DNA from: Candidatus Nomurabacteria bacterium RIFCSPLOWO2_01_FULL_41_12
GTDB taxonomy: Bacteria > Patescibacteriota > Minisyncoccia > Phycocordibacterales > UBA9973
Direction of reading: 5' to 3'
Assembly (NCBI GenBank): GCA_001787035.1
Contig: MFUY01000030.1
Coordinates: 7,919-34,930, forward strand
Length of the DNA: 27,012 nucleotides
Part shown: positions 13,989 to 20,685 of the stretch, piece by piece
Layout of the letters: each line of letters begins with the position of its first letter
Numbering within the stretch: the stretch's first letter is position 1
Notes under the pieces: generated by a model
The model's input: the letters and a program-made list of their open reading frames with translations, nothing else
Told to the model about the DNA's origin: nothing
Databases searched by the model: none
Translations under genes and position numbers: made by a program

Positions 13989-15224
13989 ATGAAAATTGTA
14001 GCATTTAAAAAATTAAAATTTCCCGATTCTCCCGGAGTGTATTTCTTTTTGAAGGGTAAAGAAGTTTTGTATATCGGCAAAGCGACATCATTGCGGGATA
14101 GAGTAAAAAGCTATTTTGGCAAAGATCTGATAGAAACACGCGGGCCGATTATTCTGGATATGGTTTTCAAAGCGGACAAAATAAAATGGAAGATTACCGA
14201 CAGTGTGCTCGAGGCGCTTATTCTGGAGGCGGAACTCATTAAAAAGCACCAGCCGAAATATAATACCAAAGAAAAATCCGACAAAAGCTTTAATTATGTT
14301 TGCATAACGAAGGAAAAGTTGCCTAAAGTAATTGTTGTCCGAGGAAATAATATTAAACACTTGGTGTTTAATAAAATATTTGGGCCCTTCCCGAGTAATT
14401 CCCAGCTTCTAGGCGGTATGAAAATTGTCCGTAGAATTTTTCCGTTTTTGGACGACAAAAGTAAAAATTATATGGAATTTTATAGACAGATAAATTTAGC
14501 GCCGGATTTAAATGATCGTAAGTTGTATTTACAGAATATTAAGAATATAAAATTATTTTTTTCCGGGGAAAAGCGACAAATCTTAAGGAACCTAAAAAAA
14601 CAGATGATTGGTTATTCCAGGGAACATGAATTTGAAAAAGCAGGAGAGACTAAAAGGCAGATTTTCGCATTACAGCACATAAATGACGTAGCATTAATAA
14701 AAGGACAGTCCTTAGGAATTCCAGAAAGGACTGTCCTTGATAAAGTTTTTCGTATCGAAGCTTACGACATTGCTCATATGGGGGGCAAAAATATGGTTGG
14801 TGTAATGACCGTGGTAGAGAACGGGGAAGTGGTAAAAAGTGAATATAAGAAATTTTCCGCCCGAGGCGGATCCGCCTTTGGCGGAAAGACTGTTTTAGGT
14901 GACAGTAAAGCCAACGATATAGCTGCGTTAAAAGAAGTGCTGGAGAGGCGTCTGGCGCATAAAGAATGGGCTTATCCAGGCTTAATTGTCGTAGATGGGG
15001 GTAAAGCACAGATTAATATAGCTAAGGCTGTTTTGGTTAAAATGGGTTTAAATATAGAAATTGTCTCGGTAGTAAAAGATGAAAGACATAAAGCAAAAGC
15101 TATTATGGGTGATAAAGAATTTGCATTAAAATATAAGAAGGAAATTCTTTTAGCAAATAGCGAAGCGCATAGATTTGCTATCAGTTATCATAAAAATATG
15201 AGGAATAAGAGCTTTTTGAGCTAA
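13989..15224 (+). CDS. uvrC: UvrABC system protein C, minimal form
   Basis: UvrC makes both incisions in nucleotide excision repair. The N-terminal GIY-YIG nuclease is complete (PDSPGVYFFLKGKEVLYIGK, then Arg and the Glu in LEAELIKKHQPKYNT). A UVR motif for binding UvrB follows at about 205-235 (SREHEFEKAGETKRQI). The RNase H-like 5'-nuclease holds IEAYDIAHMGG, VVDGGKAQ and a final EAHRFAISYHKN, giving the Asp, Asp and His residues. The protein stops after SYHKNMRNKSFLS, so the C-terminal helix-hairpin-helix domain is missing, and the region between UVR and RNase H is reduced to about 20 residues. At 411 residues it is some 190 shorter than E. coli UvrC. Two palindromic elements lie at about residues 237-250 and 288-300. 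Confidence 0.93.
   Translation: MKIVAFKKLKFPDSPGVYFFLKGKEVLYIGKATSLRDRVKSYFGKDLIETRGPIILDMVFKADKIKWKITDSVLEALILEAELIKKHQPKYNTKEKSDKSFNYVCITKEKLPKVIVVRGNNIKHLVFNKIFGPFPSNSQLLGGMKIVRRIFPFLDDKSKNYMEFYRQINLAPDLNDRKLYLQNIKNIKLFFSGEKRQILRNLKKQMIGYSREHEFEKAGETKRQIFALQHINDVALIKGQSLGIPERTVLDKVFRIEAYDIAHMGGKNMVGVMTVVENGEVVKSEYKKFSARGGSAFGGKTVLGDSKANDIAALKEVLERRLAHKEWAYPGLIVVDGGKAQINIAKAVLVKMGLNIEIVSVVKDERHKAKAIMGDKEFALKYKKEILLANSEAHRFAISYHKNMRNKSFLS
14701..14738 (+). repeat. RTVL/GQSL palindromic element inside uvrC
   Basis: AAGGACAGTCCTT and AAGGACTGTCCTT are perfect 13-bp inverted arms around a 12-base centre. They encode GQSL and RTVL, the reverse order of the uvrA copy. The element fills the place where the linker domain of full-length UvrC is missing. 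Confidence 0.9.
14854..14887 (+). repeat. 34-bp palindromic element, copy B (in frame)
   Basis: This copy is the more symmetric one: TTTCCGCC and GGCGGAAA at the ends and GGCGGATCCGCC in the centre. It encodes FSARGGSAFGGK between SEYKK and the conserved region of the RNase H-like domain, and matches 31 of 34 bases of 440-473. Confidence 0.9.
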
Positions 15225-15266
15225 GTGGATAACTTTTTTGCATCATTTTGGGCGCGATGTATACTA

Positions 15267-15295
15267 TTCAAGCAATCTTTATTATAAGATATAAT
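15267..15295 (+). promoter_or_regulatory. Probable promoter of the 199-residue hypothetical gene
   Basis: TATAAT (15290-15295) is preceded at 17 bases by a poor -35 (TTCAAG). Ten bases separate it from the ATG at 15306, so the leader would be only a few bases. Confidence 0.45.
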
Positions 15296-15305
15296 TACAA
15301 AATAT

Positions 15306-15905
15306 ATGGGATTTCATGGAATACCAGAAAAAAGAATATTAAATGATGGTGAAAATAGGATTATGAATGACGCCGAGCTTGTAAAAGAGGGTGCTCACGT
15401 CGTAGAGAATGGGAGGCTAGAGGTAACCGGAAGTCAGCTAGGTGACGCGAAAGACGAAATGAACAGCGAACTTTTTGAAAAAGCTGTAAAGCTTGCACAA
15501 GAAAAAGCAGAGCACGACCCACAAAATCCTGGACAAAATCTTACCCGTGAGATGCATTTTGATAGTTTTTATAAAGGCCTAAGGGATGTAGAGTTTCAGC
15601 TTCATGACGGCAGCGGGCGTGGTTTTAAAGATATTCAAATTCCATCTCCCAACGATTATCTTTTTCGTGATGCTAATTTTTATAAAGTATCAGCATTTAT
15701 TAAAAATCCACAGTATCAAAAATTCATAGGAGCTGAGGCGGGTGTACTTGAAGTGGCGCTTGACGAAATTATGCGCAGATATAATGAAAAAAATGGTCAG
15801 GGTGTGATATTTACGTCAGGACCATCCAAGGTAGTGCATGACGTAATAGTACAAATTTTAAGGAGATATCGTGAACAACTTGAGCAGGGGCAAGCTGCGG
15901 CTTGA
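15306..15905 (+). CDS. Hypothetical protein
   Basis: A 199-residue soluble, acidic protein that I do not recognise. It has no signal peptide, membrane segment or cysteine cluster. The first 60 residues are probably flexible; the rest alternates helices with a GSGRGFKDIQIPSPNDYLF segment and ends in a long helix (VIVQILRRYREQLEQGQAAA). It lies between uvrC and a zinc-ribbon protein and has its own near-leaderless promoter, so its function is not tied to either. An internal ATG at 15363 is a possible alternative start. Confidence 0.65.
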   Translation: MGFHGIPEKRILNDGENRIMNDAELVKEGAHVVENGRLEVTGSQLGDAKDEMNSELFEKAVKLAQEKAEHDPQNPGQNLTREMHFDSFYKGLRDVEFQLHDGSGRGFKDIQIPSPNDYLFRDANFYKVSAFIKNPQYQKFIGAEAGVLEVALDEIMRRYNEKNGQGVIFTSGPSKVVHDVIVQILRRYREQLEQGQAAA

Positions 15906-15931
15906 AGGCATTTGATTTAGGGCCTAAAAAG

Positions 15932-15937
15932 CATAAT
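15932..15937 (+). promoter_or_regulatory. -10 box for the cysteine-rich protein (leaderless)
   Basis: CATAAT is followed by eight bases and the ATG at 15946, predicting a transcript that begins within a base or two of the start codon. Confidence 0.45.
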
Positions 15938-15945
15938 ATAAGAAT

Positions 15946-17697
15946 ATGAACTCCGAAAGCAGGATATGTAAAAACTGCGAGAAAGGCTTCACCATTGAAC
16001 CCGAAGATTTTTCATTTTATAAAAAATTAGGAGTTCCTCCACCTTCTTGGTGTTCCAACTGCAGATTCATACGCAAGCTTACCTTTCTTAACGAACGTTC
16101 ACTTTACAAAAGAGTTTGTGGTCGCTGCCAGGCTCCTACCATATCAATGTATGATACGGAAGCACCGTTTCCTGTTTGGTGCGTAAAGTGCCACATAAAA
16201 GACGATTGGGATGGCCGAGATTATGAAAGAGACTATGATTTTTCCCGAAACTTTTTTGAGCAGTTTCAAGATTTAAAAAATTTAACTCCCCATAGAGCCC
16301 TGGAACAAAATGAGAAAAACGGAGAAGGATGTGAATATGCCAATTTTTGTTTCCGTTGCAAAAATGTATACCTTTCTTTTCTTACTGTTGGCGACTCTGA
16401 GAATATTAAGTATTCCAGATGTTTTTTGAGAAATAATAAGAATTGCCTTGATTCGTTGATTGTTCAAGATAATGACCGAGGCTATGAACTTGTCCAAGCT
16501 ATTGGAAACTACAATTCATCTTTTTTAATTGAAAGTGACCAATGCATTGAATCACATTTTCTTTACGATTGTTCAAACTGTTTAAACTGCTCCATGTCTT
16601 CAAACCTTCGAAATAAGAGTTATGCGTTTAGAAATAAGCAATTATCAAAGGAAGAATACCAAAAAGCCATTACAGCACTTAGTCTTGGGAAATATGAAGG
16701 ACAACTGCGAGCTAAAGAAGAATTTGCTGATATGGCGAAAAAAGCAATTCATAAGTATGCGCACATTAAAAATTCCGTAAATACGGTGGGAGATTTTATA
16801 GAAAATTCAAAGAATGCCTATCATTGTTATGCCCTAGTAGATTCGGAGAATGTAAAAAATATATTTTTAGGGGTAAGTAGCCTTCGAGATTCTCAAGATT
16901 TGATCCTGGCCGGTAGACTTGAAGAATGTTATGAGTTTACGTCTGGAGGCAGAGGAGGTAGCCGAATAGTTTTATCTTTTAGCTGCGGTGGAGGGAGCAG
17001 GAATTTGTTTTATTGCTATGGCTGCAGAACTTGTTCAGATTGCTTTGGCTGCGTAAGTTTGGATAAAAAGCAGTATTGCATCTTTAACAGGCAGTATTCT
17101 AAAGAGGAATATGAGAATTTAGTGCCTAAAATAATCAAGCATATGGATGAAATACCTTATATAGACAAAATTGGCCGAAAATACACTTTTGGCGAATATT
17201 TCCCGACAGAGCTTTCTTCTTTTGCCTATAATGAAACGATTGCCTTTGAGGAATACCCAATGACAAGGGAGAGAGTACTTTCTTCGGGTTATAAATGGAA
17301 AGACTTGGAAACTAAATCTTATGCTTCTACTTTTAAAAGTAGGCAATTACCTGATGACATTAAAGATGTAAAAGACTCAATCTGCGATGAGATTATTGAA
17401 TGCCCAAATCAAGGTCAAATAGAAACTCAATGCACCTCGGCGTATAGAATATTGCCCGACGAATTATCATTCTACAGGCAAATGAATCTGCCAATACCGA
17501 GATATTGCCCCAATTGCCGGTATCATCAGCGTTTGGTCTGGAAAAATCCTTTTCATTTTTATGAGCGGGAGTGCATGTGTGAATTGTCAAATCATGACCA
17601 TGATGGGAAGTGTACTAATGCATTTGAGACAATGTATGCGCCAAACAGGCCGGAGAAAATTTATTGTAAAGAATGTTATCAAAAGGAAGTGTACTAA
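15946..17697 (+). CDS. Cysteine-rich zinc-ribbon protein of unknown function
   Basis: A 583-residue protein with treble-clef or zinc-ribbon-like CxxC pairs at both ends. N-terminal: CKNCEKGFTIEPEDFSFY and WCSNC, then CGRC and WCVKC. C-terminal: the pattern returns as a second DELSFYRQMNLPIPRYCPNC unit with CMCE and CKEC. The middle has repeated cysteine-containing strands, and two copies of a Y(A/C)(F/I)xN(K/R)Q(L/Y)SKEEYQ-type motif near residues 225-240 and 380-395, suggesting a repeated solenoid-like domain between two metal-binding heads. I have seen proteins of this design in other CPR genomes, without a known role. No catalytic motif is visible. A nucleic-acid or metal scaffold is one possibility but is only a guess. 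The leaderless promoter suggests independent expression. Confidence 0.8.
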   Translation: MNSESRICKNCEKGFTIEPEDFSFYKKLGVPPPSWCSNCRFIRKLTFLNERSLYKRVCGRCQAPTISMYDTEAPFPVWCVKCHIKDDWDGRDYERDYDFSRNFFEQFQDLKNLTPHRALEQNEKNGEGCEYANFCFRCKNVYLSFLTVGDSENIKYSRCFLRNNKNCLDSLIVQDNDRGYELVQAIGNYNSSFLIESDQCIESHFLYDCSNCLNCSMSSNLRNKSYAFRNKQLSKEEYQKAITALSLGKYEGQLRAKEEFADMAKKAIHKYAHIKNSVNTVGDFIENSKNAYHCYALVDSENVKNIFLGVSSLRDSQDLILAGRLEECYEFTSGGRGGSRIVLSFSCGGGSRNLFYCYGCRTCSDCFGCVSLDKKQYCIFNRQYSKEEYENLVPKIIKHMDEIPYIDKIGRKYTFGEYFPTELSSFAYNETIAFEEYPMTRERVLSSGYKWKDLETKSYASTFKSRQLPDDIKDVKDSICDEIIECPNQGQIETQCTSAYRILPDELSFYRQMNLPIPRYCPNCRYHQRLVWKNPFHFYERECMCELSNHDHDGKCTNAFETMYAPNRPEKIYCKECYQKEVY

Positions 17698-17702
17698 ACA
17701 AT

Positions 17703-18209
17703 ATGAAACAAAGTCTCCTTCGCCAAGGCTTCGGCGGACCAAGGGAAAACATCTTAATCCTACACAATATCCGAAGCGTAGAGAATGTCGGCGCGATGTT
17801 TCGCACCGCGGATGCGGCCGGGGTAAATAAAATTTATCTGACGGGCTATAGTCCGGCGCCGCTGGATAGGTTTGGCAGGAAAAGAAAGGATTTGGCAAAG
17901 TCCGCGCTCGGCGCGGAGGAATTTGTGCTATGGGAACAGAAGAAAAGCATTTTTCCACTAATTACAAAATTAAAGAAAGAGGGATTTTTTATTGTAGCTA
18001 TTGAGCAGGATAAAAAATCTGTTGATTACAAAAAAGTGAAATTAAAAAACAGAAATGCTTTTATTGTCGGCACGGAAGTTTCCGGCATCCCCAAAAATAT
18101 CCTGCAAAAATGCGATATAATCGCCGAGATTCCAATGCGCGGCAAGAAAGAATCCCTAAATGTTTCCGTGGCGCTCGGCGTTGCTTTGTTTGCTATACTA
18201 AAAATCTAA
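17703..18209 (+). CDS. TrmH (SpoU) family RNA 2'-O-ribose methyltransferase
   Basis: A 168-residue SPOUT methyltransferase. The three family motifs are present: NIRSVENVGAMFRTADA, FIVGTEVSGIP and IPMRGKKESLNVSVALGVALF, which form the trefoil knot that binds S-adenosylmethionine and the catalytic Arg/Asn. The target is tRNA or rRNA ribose; the exact site cannot be read from sequence. It lacks the extra N-terminal RNA-binding domain of RlmB, so it is a minimal form. The ATG at 17703, preceded by AAGGAAG, was preferred over an upstream ATG inside the previous gene. The first 14 residues (SLLRQGFGGPRE) are encoded by an imperfect palindromic element ahead of the first conserved strand. Confidence 0.9.
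   Translation: MKQSLLRQGFGGPRENILILHNIRSVENVGAMFRTADAAGVNKIYLTGYSPAPLDRFGRKRKDLAKSALGAEEFVLWEQKKSIFPLITKLKKEGFFIVAIEQDKKSVDYKKVKLKNRNAFIVGTEVSGIPKNILQKCDIIAEIPMRGKKESLNVSVALGVALFAILKI
17716..17746 (+). repeat. Imperfect palindromic element at the trmH N-terminus
   Basis: CGCC-AAGGCTT-CGGCG forms the core and TCCTT/AAGGGA the offset outer arms. The encoded LLRQGFGGPR precedes the conserved ILILHNIRS strand and is not part of the fold. Confidence 0.55.
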
Positions 18210-18244
18210 ATTTCTTAACATATCATATATAATAGATTAAGACT

Positions 18245-19048
18245 TCAGATTCCTAATTTAGCTTTTATGGATTTATGGTCTGAAATATATTCTCCTAATT
18301 TAATATCAACTACTTTTATGTCTTTAACAATAAACCAATCTAATTTAAGCTTGAACAATTCCCAAATTTTAGATTTAAAGGGCGACCAGGTGGGCGTATA
18401 TAAATCCAGGGATTCTTTGAAACCATATTGATTAATAGTTTGATTAAACAATTCTCTCTCGTCATAATCAATAAATTTACCATCAATGAACATTTCTTTC
18501 TGTGGCTCTTGATGCCATAGTTTTATAATTATTCTATTCCATCCCACTTTTGGAATCGTAGCATTCATATCTCCGCAAATAATAATTGGACCATTGTGAC
18601 TTTGAGCGTCAAACAGTATGTGTTTTAATTGTCCTAAGCGAGTTTCTATTCCTGCTTTAACAATTGCAAGTTGGCAATTATAAATTCTTAAAACTTTATT
18701 ATCTAGCTGTATGTCTACCTTTGTACAATTTTGTAGTTTAATTTTCTCATTCCAATTCGGGAAAATAATCTCATCAGCTTTTAGGATCGGATACTTGCTA
18801 ATAATTACATTATAATTATAACCCTTGATTCCGTTATCGACCGTTTTATTAATAGTAGGAATAAAAACGTTACAAGAATTTATTTTTTCAATGCCTTCCA
18901 ATACTTCTTTTGCATCACACATTTCCTGTAGTACAATAATTTCAGCCGAAAAACCCTCTAAATGATTTCGTAGCTTTTTAATAGAAGTACGCCCGGTTAA
19001 ATTAAGTTTTCTTTGAACATTCCAGCTTACGATAGAGAAATTCTGCAT
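18245..19048 (-). CDS. Endonuclease/exonuclease/phosphatase family protein
   Basis: A 267-residue member of the metal-dependent EEP fold. The motifs are in order: VSWNVQ, VLQEMCD (catalytic Glu), NVIISKYP, CGDMNAT (Asp and Asn), LDWFIVKD and ISDHKSIKA (Asp-His pair). Members cut DNA at abasic sites, or cleave phospholipid head groups or other phosphodiesters, so the substrate is uncertain; the position directly after mutM, a glycosylase and AP lyase, would suit an AP endonuclease, but the sequence lacks the full exonuclease III pattern. The ATG at 19048 was selected because it lies five bases after the mutM stop and places SWNVQ at the N-terminus. A longer start inside mutM is possible but would need a large overlap. 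TGA is its stop codon. Confidence 0.85.
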   Translation of the reverse strand: MQNFSIVSWNVQRKLNLTGRTSIKKLRNHLEGFSAEIIVLQEMCDAKEVLEGIEKINSCNVFIPTINKTVDNGIKGYNYNVIISKYPILKADEIIFPNWNEKIKLQNCTKVDIQLDNKVLRIYNCQLAIVKAGIETRLGQLKHILFDAQSHNGPIIICGDMNATIPKVGWNRIIIKLWHQEPQKEMFIDGKFIDYDERELFNQTINQYGFKESLDLYTPTWSPFKSKIWELFKLKLDWFIVKDIKVVDIKLGEYISDHKSIKAKLGI

Positions 19049-19053
19049 ATAAT

Positions 19054-19914
19054 TTATTTCTGATGTATAGAACAAAAGTGGGCGCTGCGGTCGTTGATGA
19101 CTTTGCGCAGAATTATACCTTTGCATTTAGGTTTCCGGCATTTTTCCCCGGTGCGCTGGTAAGCTTGATGGTGTAGCTGGAAACGCCCGGGCAAGCCGTG
19201 GATGTTGCGGTAGTCGGACATTGAGTCTCCACCAAAATCTATGCCTTTTGATAAAATTTTTTTGATTGCTTTAAACATCAGCTTAATTTCTATTTCTCTT
19301 AATTTTGAAACTTTTCTCTCCGGGTTAACTCCTGCGCGCCAGAGTATTTCATCGGAATAGATGTTACCGATGCCGGCAATTATGCTTTGGTCCATCAAGA
19401 CTGTCTTTGTCTTGCCACCGCGTTTTTTACTTAAGCGTTCTTTAAACATCTTTAAATTAAACATTTTTTCCAATGGTTCTGGGCCGATATTATTTAGATG
19501 TTTCGTGTCGTGAGCAGTTTTCGTGTCCAGTAAGGTTATTTTGCCGAATTTTCTCATATCTGAAAAATATAATTTCTCTCTATTGGTGAAAGTAATTGCA
19601 AAATGAATAAAACGATTTACGGGATCCTTTTTATATTCTCCGTAAAGCAGATGCCCGGTCATTTTCAAGTGGATTAAAATAGTTCTGCCACCTGATATGT
19701 TTATCAAAATATTTTTCGCCCGTCTTTCTACTGAAAGTATTTTTTTGCCAGAAACTTCTTTTCTGAAAACAGTGAAGAATTTCGGATTGGCCACCGTTTC
19801 CTTTTGACGCTTATCTTTTGTAGATAAATCGGTCCAAACATCTTTTATTTTTAGGCCCACGATTGTTTTTCTTAGGCCTTTTACTGTTGTCTCAACTTCT
19901 GGCAATTCCGGCAT
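19054..19914 (-). CDS. mutM: Formamidopyrimidine-DNA glycosylase
   Basis: Fpg/MutM removes oxidised purines and nicks the abasic site. The start at 19914 gives MPELPEVET, so Pro2 (the nucleophile) and Glu3 are correctly placed; an upstream ATG would bury Pro2 and overlap ruvA. HLKMTGHLL supplies the loop region, and DQSIIAGIGNIYSDEILWRAG is the helix-two-turn-helix. The C-terminal zinc finger is altered: Cx4C, 16 residues, then CxxH, instead of four Cys in CxxC pairs. The zinc could still be held by three Cys and a His. The invariant Arg in RSAHF is kept. At 286 residues it is of normal size. It follows ruvA by four bases and is probably co-transcribed with it. Confidence 0.93.
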   Translation of the reverse strand: MPELPEVETTVKGLRKTIVGLKIKDVWTDLSTKDKRQKETVANPKFFTVFRKEVSGKKILSVERRAKNILINISGGRTILIHLKMTGHLLYGEYKKDPVNRFIHFAITFTNREKLYFSDMRKFGKITLLDTKTAHDTKHLNNIGPEPLEKMFNLKMFKERLSKKRGGKTKTVLMDQSIIAGIGNIYSDEILWRAGVNPERKVSKLREIEIKLMFKAIKKILSKGIDFGGDSMSDYRNIHGLPGRFQLHHQAYQRTGEKCRKPKCKGIILRKVINDRSAHFCSIHQK

Positions 19915-19918
19915 TTTT

Positions 19919-20521
19919 TTACCTGCCTTTAGCATGGCCTCCTAAAATTTTTAATGCCTCACGGATTTTTTTATTTATGTCTAATTCGGTAGCCTCGCCC
20001 GTACGGCTATGGCCGAGGGGAACTTTTTTTAATGCTTCACGCGCTTCATTTTGAGAATAGCCCAGAGATTTGAGTGCCTCTAGAGCATCAAGCTCTCCCT
20101 GCAGAGAACTGCCTTTTAATTCCGTTCCCATTTTATCCCGCAATTCAATCACAATTTTCTCGGCAGTTTTTTTACCAATACCGGAAACTTTCGTGAGGTA
20201 ACTCGTGTCACCCGTACCGATGGCTTTTCGGAGTGTTTCAATTGACGCGACACCCAAAATTGCGAGCGCTCCTTTCGGCCCGATGCCGGAGATATTTATG
20301 AGCATTTCAAAGAATTCCAATTCTTGTCGTTCCAAAAATCCATATAAATCCAAAGTGTCTTCCCGCACATGCGTATGAATAAAAAGAAAAACTTCTGAAT
20401 CTTTTTTCATTTTAGATAATGTGTCGGGAGAGATGTTTACTTTATAGCCGACCCCGTTTGTCTCAACTATTAGGAATTTCTCTGTTTTTAATGTTATTTT
20501 TCCCCTTATGCTACCAATCAT
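19919..20521 (-). CDS. ruvA: Holliday junction branch migration protein RuvA
   Basis: A 200-residue protein. RuvA binds four-way DNA junctions as a tetramer and recruits the RuvB motor. MIGSIRGKI begins the OB-fold domain; two helix-hairpin-helix motifs follow (LINISGIGPKGALAIL and VSGIGKKTAEKIVIELRDK); domain III near the end (ALKSLGYSQNEAREALKKV) is the RuvB contact. An extra GHSRTGEATEL segment is inserted into domain III, encoded by a palindromic element. The ATG at 20521 was preferred over a TTG at 20539, as it gives the standard MIGSIRG start and lies six bases after a TACAAT box. ruvB and ruvC are not in the window. Confidence 0.95.
   Translation of the reverse strand: MIGSIRGKITLKTEKFLIVETNGVGYKVNISPDTLSKMKKDSEVFLFIHTHVREDTLDLYGFLERQELEFFEMLINISGIGPKGALAILGVASIETLRKAIGTGDTSYLTKVSGIGKKTAEKIVIELRDKMGTELKGSSLQGELDALEALKSLGYSQNEAREALKKVPLGHSRTGEATELDINKKIREALKILGGHAKGR
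19993..20019 (-). repeat. Palindromic element inside ruvA
   Basis: CCTCGCCC and GGCCGAGG (7 of 8 paired) flank a GTACGGCTAT centre. It encodes the extra HSRTGEATE residues in RuvA domain III, where the family usually goes directly from KVP to the last helix. Confidence 0.6.
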
Positions 20522-20527
20522 AGCTTT

Positions 20528-20533
20528 ATTGTA
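20528..20533 (-). promoter_or_regulatory. -10 box of ruvA (leaderless)
   Basis: On the minus strand TACAAT is followed by AAAGCT and then the ATG at 20521, a six-base gap. Confidence 0.45.
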
Positions 20534-20558
20534 CAGCAATACTTATATTTATTCCTGA

Positions 20559-20587
20559 TTGACAGATAGCACTAATTCTGCTCTAAT
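20559..20587 (+). promoter_or_regulatory. Consensus promoter of the GC-rich orphan gene
   Basis: TTGACA (20559-20564), 17 bases and TCTAAT (20582-20587) form a strong sigma-70-type promoter. It predicts a start near 20594 and a leader of about 90 bases, in contrast to the leaderless neighbours. Confidence 0.75.
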
Positions 20588-20600
20588 CATAAATGGAAAG

Positions 20601-20616
20601 GCGAGGGTGTCCTCGC
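20601..20616 (+). promoter_or_regulatory. Leader hairpin of the GC-rich gene
   Basis: GCGAGG-GTGT-CCTCGC is a perfect 6-bp stem with a four-base loop. It would lie only a few bases from the 5' end of the mRNA, where such stems often protect transcripts. Confidence 0.6.
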
Positions 20617-20646
20617 AACTGGTCCGGCAGTGTCTGGAATATACCT

Positions 20647-20661
20647 GTGAGTAACGGGTGA
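20647..20661 (+). other. Four-codon leader frame duplicating the gene's start
   Basis: GTG AGT AAC GGG TGA reads MSNG-stop and is in the same frame as the main gene, which starts GTG AGT AAC GAC (MSND) 39 bases later. The 10-base GTGAGTAACG is repeated exactly. Its TGA abuts an in-frame ATG at 20662. Whether it is translated is unknown. Confidence 0.4.
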
Positions 20662-20685
20662 ATGCTTTTTCAAGGGGGAAAAGTC

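Noticed and set aside
17901..17917. Palindrome TCCGCGC-TCG-GCGCGGA in trmH
   Set aside because: It codes for KSALGAEE, a conserved part of the family, so the symmetry is probably chance from codon use.
18210..18244. TATAAT-like box between trmH and the nuclease gene
   Set aside because: The two genes are convergent and no gene starts there in the right direction, so it is probably an AT-rich chance match.
20647..20661. A short match to the GTGAGTAACG segment of 16S rRNA in the leader of the GC-rich gene
   Set aside because: Only about ten bases match and the surroundings do not resemble 16S rRNA; the repeat is better explained by the duplicated gene start.
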